Of a stretch of 64,000 bases of DNA, positions 34,813 to 46,100 are shown in pieces. Every line of letters starts with the position of its first letter. Within the stretch, counting starts at the first letter, position 1. The notes under the pieces are model-generated. The model had not been told where the DNA came from. It did not search any database and saw only the letters and a list, made by a program, of their open reading frames with translations. This DNA comes from Desulfobacteraceae bacterium (GTDB lineage Bacteria; Desulfobacterota; Desulfobacteria; Desulfobacterales; UBA5616): the NCBI GenBank assembly GCA_013791935.1, contig VMSV01000238.1, positions 18,045 through 82,044 of the forward strand, in the 5' to 3' direction. The position numbers and the translations under genes were made by a program.

Positions 34813-36008
34813 ACTTTGACTTAGAAAAAATCCTCAGCAAGGCCTCTATCACAATCCCCAAGGGGGTGATGCCAACTTCTGGCTTGACGCAAAGAATCAA
34901 CCAGCTACGGAACCTTTCAAGGGAGGGATTGAGACCCAATTCCGTAACGATGATCGATCCCGGAGACTTTGCCAGGCTTGGCGGAAAAAATACACCCGAT
35001 ATCCAAATATCAGCACCTATTGCTTCTGACATTTGGTATCTTTGGAAAACAAAAAGCATTCTTCCTGAAGATCCGGAGGACTCTGAAGAATTTGTCACTG
35101 AAAGAATGACCTTTTTAGAAGAACTTTTTGGCGGGATCAAGCCTTTACGGACGGTTAACCAGCGCAAGGATTTATTGCTTTACCCGGAAAGCTGGTCTTC
35201 CAAGGGCTTTTTTGAGAACAACGGGCCGTACTGTATCAAAGAGATGAGATATGAAATGGCTTTTGAGGGAAAATCAATCTTGAACGTATCCCATGGGCAA
35301 CCAGAAGGCTTTTTCCCTGCCTTCCTGGCTTTTCCTGTTGGTCAGTTGGGGGTTATGCGCGTCCTTTCCATCATGTCTGAATCCATGGCTGAAGCTGAAG
35401 GCTTTGAGATAGAAGACGATTTTAAGCCGGTTACCGGTGGAGAGTTCTTCCCCCCGGTTCATACCAACGGCAATAGATGCCTTGGCCTTCATCTTTACGA
35501 GAACTGTTACCAGAAAAAAGATCCGGGCCGGGTTGAATACCCTGCCGGGAAATGCGGGGATGATGTTCTTCCTCATCTTTGGATGAGATATTACATCAAA
35601 CCAGAAGATACCTGGCCGGTTCCGGGTGAGTTCATAGGCCTGCTTTGCAAGCCCTTGAGCGTACCGCCTCATGTTTGGTGGTTCCAAGAGACTTCCCCTC
35701 TTCTAACGGTCGGCAATTGGTTCGAGACTTCATGCTATACGTCCGGAATCATCACGGAAATCATGGAACCGCAGGGAGAGGAAGCATTCAGCCGTTATAA
35801 AATCAAAGTTCAAGGTGCTGAAATCGTTTTGGCGCCATCTGATTTCTATGAGTATGCCGTGGGGGAGAGGGTTACTGTCATTCGCTCCATGGATGCAGAC
35901 ATTCAAGGTTTCTCATGGCTCGATCTTGTTGCCCTGGAAGCATCCGGGGATTTAAATTTAACCATGTTCATTGCGCCGGTATCTTTTTACTCGGAAGGAG
36001 GGGTTTAA
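34809..36008 (+). CDS. Hypothetical virion-associated protein (399 aa)
   Basis: Globular, aromatic-rich (HVWWFQETSPLLTVGNWFE, WSSKGFFENNGPYCIKEM). No family recognised. Position between the coiled-coil pair and the giant ejected protein suggests a virion role. Confidence 0.6.
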   Translation: MNFDLEKILSKASITIPKGVMPTSGLTQRINQLRNLSREGLRPNSVTMIDPGDFARLGGKNTPDIQISAPIASDIWYLWKTKSILPEDPEDSEEFVTERMTFLEELFGGIKPLRTVNQRKDLLLYPESWSSKGFFENNGPYCIKEMRYEMAFEGKSILNVSHGQPEGFFPAFLAFPVGQLGVMRVLSIMSESMAEAEGFEIEDDFKPVTGGEFFPPVHTNGNRCLGLHLYENCYQKKDPGRVEYPAGKCGDDVLPHLWMRYYIKPEDTWPVPGEFIGLLCKPLSVPPHVWWFQETSPLLTVGNWFETSCYTSGIITEIMEPQGEEAFSRYKIKVQGAEIVLAPSDFYEYAVGERVTVIRSMDADIQGFSWLDLVALEASGDLNLTMFIAPVSFYSEGGV

Positions 36009-36009
36009 A

Positions 36010-37098
36010 ATGGCTCTGAATAATAATTTCATGCAAGAGGCTTTACGTATGGCTCAAAGGGAAGCCGAGGCAAGGCGAAGGGATAAGGCGGCTTTGGATA
36101 AAGTTTCAGCGAATTCAGCCAAACTTGATCGCTCCAACGCCATTTGGGATCAACAGCAGGGGCAACAATTCGCCCAGAAACTTGAAGGGACTCAGCAGGC
36201 CGGTCGTGAAAACCTTGAAAGGATTCAGCAGGCCGGGGCCTTGGATGTTGCGAAGGTCAATGCTGATGCTTCTACCAAGGCCAAAGCAAGTGCCGGGGCT
36301 TTCACCCCGAATCAGGTTGCAGACTTGCGCCGAAACTCTTTAAACGATGCCAGGGAGGAAGTTCTTGGAATGGCCGATGCCAGTGGAAATATTCCGAATC
36401 CCATGTATTTGGACAAAGACGGCAAGCCCAGTGCCGGTCAACCTCAGTTTCTTGACCAGGCAGGGGTTCAGGAAATGATAGACCGAAGATCAATGGACCT
36501 TTACCAGAGCTATACCAATGGCCTGATGGACACGGGGCAGGCGGCGGCACCGCAGGCAGCAGCAGCCCCAGGAGTTGCCCCGATAACACCAGAGGCAGAA
36601 CAATTGAAAGGCTTCACCGGTCTTAACGCAGGAAATGATGATTATCAAAAAAACATTATCCGTTCCATGGTGAATGCAGATGGCCAGCCGGGGGGAGATT
36701 TCAAGAAATTTTCAATGAATGGAGCTCCACAAGCCCCTGTTGTTCCGGTAGCGGCACCGATTTTAAATCCTGGTAATGCCCAGGCGGCACCAGCGGGAGG
36801 AACAGCGGGAGCAATCAAAGCTATGGCCAATACTCAAGCGGTACAGACCGCAGAACCAGCAATCCCGCAATCGCTGTATTCAAGATTCATGAAGCCTGTG
36901 GTTGCAGGGGTTAAAACCCAGGCCAGCAATATCCGGGATGTCATGTCCTGGCATGGCGGAGACACCCCTCCACCGGAATCCGTGGTCAAGAAGAAAAAGC
37001 CCTTCACCATTCCCACAACGACAATGACGAATCAAGAAATCATGGCCAAAAGGGGAAATAAGCCCATTGATAGAGCATTTAACCTGTTTGCACGATAA
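36010..37098 (+). CDS. Internal/ejection-type virion protein (362 aa)
   Basis: Start at 36010 chosen for GGAGGGG; a longer frame begins in the previous gene. N-terminal helix very rich in Arg/Glu/Gln (MAQREAEARRRDKAALDKV), a low-complexity Ala/Gln/Pro middle (QAAAPQAAAAPGVAPITPE) and a basic C-terminus. This composition and the place just upstream of the giant polyvalent gene suggest a companion ejected with the DNA. No catalytic motif seen. Confidence 0.6.
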   Translation: MALNNNFMQEALRMAQREAEARRRDKAALDKVSANSAKLDRSNAIWDQQQGQQFAQKLEGTQQAGRENLERIQQAGALDVAKVNADASTKAKASAGAFTPNQVADLRRNSLNDAREEVLGMADASGNIPNPMYLDKDGKPSAGQPQFLDQAGVQEMIDRRSMDLYQSYTNGLMDTGQAAAPQAAAAPGVAPITPEAEQLKGFTGLNAGNDDYQKNIIRSMVNADGQPGGDFKKFSMNGAPQAPVVPVAAPILNPGNAQAAPAGGTAGAIKAMANTQAVQTAEPAIPQSLYSRFMKPVVAGVKTQASNIRDVMSWHGGDTPPPESVVKKKKPFTIPTTTMTNQEIMAKRGNKPIDRAFNLFAR

Positions 37099-37112
37099 AG
37101 GGGATTCCGGCC

Positions 37113-40100
37113 ATGGGTCTTTTAGATTTCCAAAGTACTTACACCCCGAAGAAAAAAACCTTTTATGATGAAGATGAAACAAAGGTTGCGCCCGACATAA
37201 AAAAAGCTTTCCAGGAAGGTAAAAAGGTTTTGAAGTCCCAGGTTGAACGGGTCGGAGATCCGCTTATGCCTATTTCTCAAGACCAGATTGTTGAAATGGG
37301 CAAGGCCAGCATCCAGGACCAAAGGGGATATGACTTTCTTGGAGGCGCAAAAGTTCTTGCAGCCGGGTTGCCACGGGTCCCGGTTCACATGGTAGGCAAA
37401 GCAATTGAAACGGTCCAGGGCCAGGCCGGGGCCGATGTGGTGAATCCGGATTTCTTTGAGCGGATATCCCAAGGGGTCCGGAAGTGGGAATCTGATAAGC
37501 AGGCTGAGATAGGGGAAAAGTACAAGGACCGGAAGTTTCTGCCGGGAATTAAAGTTTCTGATGTTGGTTCTTTGCCGGAAAACCTTGCCTATTCCGTGAA
37601 CTCAGCCGGGGCCGGTATCGGTGCGGGTATGGCTTCTTCAGCGGCCACCGGTGGAAACCCGGTCGCTGGTTATACGGCTGGTATGGCCGCAGCCGGTGAG
37701 GTTGCCTATCGTGGTACGACTTATGATTTCATGAGAGAGGTCTTGACCGAGTTTGATAATAACCTAAAGACTGAAAGAGGAAGCGGCCTTACTGAGGAAG
37801 AACAGACGGTTGTTAAAAATCAGTTTGAAAAAGAAGCCACGGAAACGGGCCTTTGGGAAGCTTTGCCGGAAGCCATCGGCGGCGGGATAGGGTTTAAAAT
37901 ACTGACCTCTCCACTCAAGGGTATCATGACCAAGATCCTGGGGGAAAAACTCGGGGAGAAGGCAACCACCAATATCCTTGCCAAAATAGCCGGTAGTCAG
38001 ATTGAAGAGCTTTCCACGGAAACCATTACGCAGATGGGTCAAACCGATGTCCGGGGGAGGGCAGGGCTCGAAGGCGGGAAGAAGGTTGACTGGACAAAAG
38101 CCGGGGATTGGATTGAAGCTTTAAAAGAAGTCGCTCCCCAAACTGTTCTATTATCCGCCGTCATGGGCGGAGCAATTGCCGGAGGAAACCGGGTCCACGA
38201 TAACCGGAAAATCAGGGCCTTGGATAAGTCCATCAAAGACGATGAATACAAGAAGATCCCCAATGATGAATTCGGGAATGAGGTTTTAGCCAGGACCCTT
38301 GATTATGCCACTGAGCTCCAAAAGACCAGGCCCAAAGAACAGCGGGTTCAAAATGCCGTCCAAAAACTTACCGATGAGATTGCTTTCCGGAAACAGAGCC
38401 CGGATGCAGCCATTGCACCTGAAGAACCGAAAGCGGTTTTTGTTGCAGAGGTTGGCCGGAAGCTGGCCACGGATGAAATTTCCATAAGTGACATTCAGGA
38501 ATTAAAGAAAGATCCCAATGTCCAAGGCCTTGGGGTCGATGATGATTTAAACAAGATCATCATTTCCAAGAAGGGAGAGGCCCTGGCACCGAAGCCAGAG
38601 GAAGAACCTGCCCAGGCTGTTGAAACCCAAGCCCAAGCCGTGGAGCCGGAACAATCCGCCCTACCTGTGACCCCTGAAGAGGTTCAGGCTCAGGAACCGG
38701 AAGCCAATGGCATGCTCCAGATGGAGAGTGAAGACATTGGAGGCCTGGTTCAATGGGCTGATAGGTTTAATTCCGGACTGGATCAAAAAAGCCAGCGTCA
38801 GCTATCCAGTGTGATCGATGGCGCGAAGAAGGGCAACCCGGAAGACATCGAAACCCTTTGGAAGAATTTTGAGTTTACAACCAACTCTGAAACCGGGGTT
38901 TCTCCGCCTGTACCCGAAGATATTAAATCGCTTACGATTTCCACAAATGGAACCAACATAGAAAGCTCCGGGGATGAAACCTTTGTTCGGTCTCCCTCAA
39001 AGGCTGAGAATGTTGGAGGGAAAGCAAGGCAAACCGGTTTCAACAAGATCCCGGATGCCCCTGAAGGATTTGAGAAGGTTTACAAGCCGTATGGGGCTCA
39101 AGGGGCTGGTTATTATTATGCGAGAATAGCGGAATCCTCCGTTAACGATATTTCCACAAATACCCCTGAAATCGTGAACGCAGAAAGTGTCGGTCAAGGG
39201 GAAGTCCCAACTGACAAGGAAACCTTAACAGTTGAAAAACCTCAAGACGAACTTGTTCAAAAAATTGATTCAGCTATTTCTCTTCCAACCGGACTATCAG
39301 GAGCAAAGCCACGTTATTCCTATGGCAATAAGCAATTTGACTTAACTTTCAAAAACGATATTGACAAGGCGGCATATATCGCCGCTCAAGAAAAACCATC
39401 CAAAAAAGATGCCGAATACCTGAAATTTGTCGCAGAGAAAACCGGATTATCAGAAGATGAGATCCGCGACCATGGGCGATCTGTGAAGCAGACAATCAAG
39501 GATATTGCGGCGAAGTCGAATGACATCGAGATTATTGTGCCTGGGCACCCAATCGTTAAAAAGACCGAGGCTGCCCCCTCAACTCCCAAATTAACCACGA
39601 AAGAACTAACACCCGTTGATAAAAGCGAAAAAGAACCTCATGGCAAGCGTGAAAAGGCCATGGCTGAATATAATGCTTTTATTGCCAGCATCCCGCAACA
39701 CCTGAAAGATAAAGTAGGGGATGTCATAAAAGAAAACCCGATTTCTCCTTCTTCTCAAAAATTGAGGGTTGCCAGGGCTTTGGCCAAGGCCACAACGGGA
39801 GCACAGGCCGAAACCTCAGTTTCAGCAGCCGAAGCACCGGCAGTGCCAAAACCGGTTGAAAAAAAGGCCGAGACCTCGGAGCCGGTAACCCGAGAAAGCT
39901 TCCAGAAAAGCCTTGAAAGAAAAGGGACCGCCATCGGCCCGAACGGTCAAACCTACTCTATTCAGGAGCAGGGAGAGGGAAATTATTATGTCCGTACCGT
40001 AAAAGACGGTATCAGGTTTGAAAATGGTGGAGGGTATCCGGCCAAGTGGAGCATGGAATATGCTAGGCAGAAAGCCGTTGATGAGGCCTTTGGTATAGAA

Positions 40101-43100
40101 TATGAATTCACTTCTCTTGAAACAGGTAAAAAAACCACGGAGACCATTCCGGATATACCGAGTGGAAAGGCTCCTATTGAGAAGGCCGTGGAACCAGCAG
40201 TAGAACCGGAGCCCACAGCAGCAGCAGAACCAAAAGCCAAGCCTACCTATGGTGAAGGAAACAAAGTCTTTACCAAAGAAGCAGCAGACGCAGCCAGGGA
40301 ACTTTTAAGGAAGAAATTGAGCCGGGTGAGCACCGGGCTTGATCCTGAACTCGTTCAGGCAGGCATTCAGCTTGCCGGTTACCACATCGAGGCCGGGGCC
40401 AGATCCTTTGTGAATTATGCAAAGGCAATGCTTGAAGACCTGGGGGCAGCAGCAAAACCTTATCTTCGATCATGGTATGAGGCGGTTAGGTATTATCCTG
40501 GATTTGAGAACAAGGACATGACGGAGGCCGCCGATATAGAAAAAGTTGACATTGACGATATAACAGACTATAATAATAAGGAAACAGCAGTTAACAAAGG
40601 AGGGCAAGATGAACAGATACGCCCAATTAACGAAAGACTTCCTGAAAGAGAAGGCTCCCAAGAAGGTCAAGGAGATGTCCAGCGACCAATTGAATCAGCT
40701 TTGCCAAGCCAAGGCAGAACAGGCGATAAAACAGAAAGAAAGCCTGATAAACGCCGGGTGGATGGATCACGAAGCCGAGGAAATGGTGAGAGCGGACCTT
40801 CTGACTATTCCATAACCAATGCTGATAGCCTTGGTAAAGGTGGACCGAAGCAGAAGTTCAAAGACAACCTTGCCGCGATACGTCTATTAAAGCAGATCGG
40901 AGACCATGGGGATTCACTTGGTTATGATCAGGCCAGACCTGAAGAGCAATCAATCCTTGTAAAATATGTTGGGTGGGGAGGTCTTCAGCAGGCCTTCAGA
41001 AGACCCGATGGCTCCATAGCCAAAGGATGGGAATCTGAGGTTGCAGAACTTGAGGATCTTCTTTCCGAAAAAGAATATGCCGCCGCAATCAAATCCACAC
41101 GAAACGCCCATTACACCAATCAACCTATTATCAAAGCTGTTTATTCTGCCCTTGGGAGACTCGGGTTCACCCATGGGAAGATTCTTGAGCCTGCCGTAGG
41201 GACTGGAAATTTTATAGGGTTAATGCCCAAAAAAACAAGGTCCAAGTCAAGGATAACCGGCATTGAGCTCGAACCATTGACCGCTTCAATCTCTAAACAG
41301 CTTTACCCGAATCAAAATATCGTCCAGTCCGGATTCCAAAACGTCACCCTCGCACCGAATTCCTATGATCTTGCAATAGGCAACCCGCCTTTCGGGGATG
41401 AGAAGCTTTTCGACCCGGAAAACAAGGATCTCAAAAACTTCTCCATTCATAATTATTTCTTTGCCAAATCCCTCAAAGCCATTCGCCCGAATGGTCTCCT
41501 TGCCATGGTTGTTTCTTCATCCATGATGGATAAGATCAGCGATTCCCAAAGGTCCTGGATCAATGACCGGGCTGAATTCCTTGGAGCCATAAGGCTTCCC
41601 AATAATGCTTTCAGAGGGAGCGCCGGAACTGACGTTACCACCGATATCGTTTTTTTGAGAAAACTTGAGGAAGGCGAAACCTCCAAGGGCGAAGCATGGT
41701 TGAATTTAAAACGGGTTAAAGGCAATGGGAATGATTGGCGGATAAATGAGTACTTCGCCAATCATCCGGACATGATGCTTGGAGCATTGGCTCCGAATAA
41801 ATTGTTTCCTGCCGAGATCGTTGATGGGGTTTACGATGCCGTTCCTGGAATGACGGCCATTGAGGGAATCGATTTTGAAAAAGCTCTGGCTGAAGCAGTC
41901 CAAAGGCTCCCGGAAAAAGTATATAAAGCAGGAAAAACCTTTGAAGAGGTTCAAAAGGCTAAAATCCTTGTTTCTGATCCTGGATTTGCCATGCCGTTTG
42001 GATACACGCTCGACAATAAAGGGCAGGCTACACGGCGGTTACCCGATGTGAATGGGGAACGGCAATATGAGATGGTCGAGTATGCAGGTGCGCCCATTTC
42101 CGGGACTCGCCTTGAACGTTTTAAAGGGTTGCTCGGGTTAAGAGACGATGTCCGTAGGCTTATCAGGGCTGAAATAGCCGATGATTCTTCCATGGATTCT
42201 TTGAGGGCCAAATTAAACAAGGATTATGATGCCTTCATAAAGGAGTTCGGATTCATTTCCCAAACCGTCAACGCCAGCGTATTGCAGGATGATCCTTCCG
42301 ATCTTCCCCTGCTTCGGTCTCTTGAATCGAATTTTGATAAAGGTATTTCAAGGGCGGTAGCAAGAAGCACGGGCCAAGCGCATAGAGAGCCATCAGCCAA
42401 AAAATCAGCCATATTTACAGTAAGAACCAGGGAGCCCTATCGGGAAGTGACAAAGGCGGATAATGCAAAAGATGGCCTCTTTATCGTTCTCCGGGAAAAT
42501 GGGTTTGTTGATATCGACCGTATTGCTTCTTTGACCGGGAAAACGGTTGAAGAGGTTTCTCGGGAGCTGGAAGGAGACATTTTTCAAAATCCGGAAACAG
42601 AATCGTGGGAAACGGCTGAATATTATCTTGCCGGGAATGTAAAACAAAAGCTGAAAGATGCCCAGGCCGCAGCACAAAAAGAACCGTCTTTCCAGGTGAA
42701 TGTTAAAGAGCTGGAGAAAGTCCAGCCTGAAGATGTCCCACCGGATTTGATTACGTTTAAAATTGGTGCTTCATGGATGCCGAGCGAAGTGTATGAGGCC
42801 TTTTCCAGAGATGTTTTAAAAAGTGATATTCAGGTTCGGCACATTGAAAGCACTGGAACATGGTCAATAGGGGTTAATTCTTCGTCTCCCACAGAACACG
42901 GAACGCCGCAGATATCAGGCATAGAGCTTTATTCAAGGTTGCTTCAGGGCAAAGAAATAGCCATCTATGAAAGAGACAAGGACGGGAACCGGTTCTTAAA
43001 CCGTGACTATACCCAGGCAGCTAAGGATAAGGCTTCGGATCTCCACCAGGCGTTTCTGGATTGGGCTTTGTCGAACCAGAGATACAGGGATGTGATCGCC

Positions 43101-46100
43101 AAAGAATTTAACGACAAAGTCAACACGACAATTGAAACCAAGGCCAACGGTAGCCACATGATTTTTCCCGGCATGGGGATCATAAATACAGGGGCAAAAA
43201 GAGATGAACAGTTAAGGCCACACCAGAAAAACGCAATATGGAGATTCATCCAGAAAGGCAAGGGCATTGCAGATCATGTTGTGGGATCAGGTAAGACCTT
43301 CATATCGATAGCGACAGGGCTTGAAATGAAGCGCATGGGCCTTGTTAAAAAGCCTATGTACGCTGTTCCCAATCATTTGGTGGGGCAATGGGCTTCAGAC
43401 TTCCAAAAGCTTTATCCCGGGTCAAATGTGCTTGCCGTTACAAAAAAAGATTTTACGAAAAAGCGTAGGCAGGAATTTCTTGCCAGGATTGCAACCGGAG
43501 ATTGGGACGCTGTTTTGATTGCTCATTCTTCTTTCGGCTTTATCAAGATGCCATATGAGCATGAATATAAATTTTATCAGGAACAAATCAAACAATACAA
43601 GGAGGCTATTGTTGAAATCCGTGCTGCTGAAGGTGCAAAAAGCTTGACCGTAAAACAAATGCAGGATGCTCAGGGCAAGCTTGAAGAAAAGCTGAAGAAG
43701 CTTTCAGAAAAAGAGAAAGAAAATGTGGTCGATTTTTCAGAATTGGGAGTAGATGCCCTTTTCGTCGATGAGGCCCATGAATTCAAGAACCTGTTCTATG
43801 TGACCAAAAAGACGAGAATCGCAGGTTTGGGGAACCCTGAAGGCTCTAAGAAGGCCTTTGATATGTTTGTGAAAACTCAATACCTGTTAGATGCGAACAA
43901 TGACAAAGGAGTCTTCTTTTTAACCGGAACCCCCGTGTCAAATTCAATCTCAGAAATGTACACCATGATGCGATACCTGGATTACTCGAAAATGAAGAAG
44001 ATGGGTATCACGCATTTTGACCAATGGGCCAGCATGTTTGCTGATGATATCACCGATTGGGAGGTGGACCCGACCGGAACCAGATACAGGCTTCAAACCA
44101 AGCTTGATTTTATGAATGTCCCTGGAATGATGGCTTTCTACAATGACTTTGCGGATACCGTTTCAACCAACGATTTGAAACAAATTTCCAAAGACAATGG
44201 CGCGATCTGGCCGATTCCGGAGATTGAAGGCGGTAAACCTGAACTTGCGGTTGCTGAGAGTTCAGATTTGCAAAAATCTTTTGCCGATTATGTGGTTCAT
44301 CGATTTGACAACATGCCTAAAGATCCCAAGATCGATAACCCCCTGAAAGCCACAGGTGAAGCCATGAAGGCCGCTTTGGATATTCGGCTTATAAATCCTT
44401 CATTGCCTGATCATCCTGGTTCTAAGGTCAATAAGTGCGTAGAGAATGTTTTCAAGACGTATCAGGATTGGGCAAAGAAAAAAGGTACTCAGTTGGTTTT
44501 CTGTGATCTTTCGGTGCCGAAAAAAGGCCGGGGAAAACACGCCGCCGAAATCATGGCGGTTAAAGATGAAATGCGAGAGCTTGAAAAAAGAATGGCCGAT
44601 GAGACGGACGCAGAAGCTTCCGCAGAACTGGAAGAACGCTATTCAAGCCTGGCTGATCAATTTGAAAAATATTCGCCTGCTGAATTGATGGCAGCGGATT
44701 CCGAATTTTCAGTTTATGACGATATCAAGGCCAAGCTGATCAAAAAAGGTATTCCTTCAGATGAAATCGCCTTTATTCATGATGCCAATACCGATATCCA
44801 GAAAGAAACCCTGTTCGGAAGCGTGAGGTCCGGCAGTATAAGGGTCCTTATCGGATCGACCTCCAAGATGGGCGCGGGTATGAATGTACAAAACAAGTTG
44901 GTTGCCCTGCACCATTTGGATGCCCCATGGAGACCTTCAGACCTTGAGCAGAGGGAGGGCCGAATTGTAAGGCAGGGGAATGAATTTTTCAATGATAGCA
45001 TGAAAACAGGGGAGCCTTTTAAGGTTAAGGTTTTAAGGTATTCAACCAAGGAATCCCTTGATACCCGGCGCTGGCAAATCATTGAGAGAAAGGCTTCGAC
45101 AATTCAACAGCTCCGAAGTGGTGAAACGAAGTGGGGTGAAAAAATAGAGGACGTTTTAGGGGAGGCTGCAAACGCGGCGGAGATGAAAGCGGCCTCTTCC
45201 GGGAACCCTCTTATCCTTGAAGAAATTCAGACCAGAAAAGCTATCGAGAAGCTGGAAATCAAAAAGCGCAATGACCGCGGAATTCGTTTCAAATATGAAA
45301 GAGATATCAGCGCAGCCAACAATATGGAAGGCAGGCTTGAAGACATACTCAAGGACATTGAACGGGATGCCGAGCTTGTGGCAGCCAATCCGAAAGACAA
45401 GACCCCTCAAGGATGGGCGGTTCAGATTGATGGTCAGGTCTATAAGGCCAAAGTCGTTGATGTCCCGACAAATGACAAGCAAGCCGCCAAGGAAGCTGAG
45501 GAAAAGAACGCAGAGGCGTTAAAAACTGCCAAGGGAAAATTCGCTAAGGATCTTGGCAAAGCTTTAAAAAGGTTCGATCAACCGGGTGCCGTTGAAAGCT
45601 TTGATGTGGAATACCGTGGCTTAATCTGGAATGTGGACCGAACTGTTTGGGGTGACATAAAATTTATTCCGGACCTGAACGGTTTAGGGCTCCATAATAG
45701 AACCCCCAATATCCATTATAACCTGAAAGACGTAGTTTCTCCTGAAGGGCTGCTTGTCAGGATGGATAATGCCCTGGACGCGATTGTTGAAGGCAAAGAT
45801 AGGTCTCTTGGAATTCATAAGCGTGAAGCCGATTTTGCTTTTAAGAAAAGAGCAATTGCCCAGGCTGAGCTGGCAAAGAAGTCAAATAATTTCGACCAAC
45901 AGATTGCTGAATTAAAACTTCGTCATTCTCAGATCATTGCAGAGCTGCAAGCCGATAAAAAGCAGGATAACGGAAGAAAAGACTTCTCTATGTGGGGTGG
46001 TCCCGTAATAGAGGCTACCCAGGCGCCCGAGCAATATTCCAAAAAATCCGGCAAACGGAACTTTTCAAGTGTCAGTGAAAATGACATCCAATCAATCTTC

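Noticed and set aside
41380..41400. Reading the giant gene as several genes artificially joined by sequencing error
   Set aside because: The frame stays open through well-ordered motifs over 13 kb, and fused proteins of this kind are known; fusion is more likely natural.
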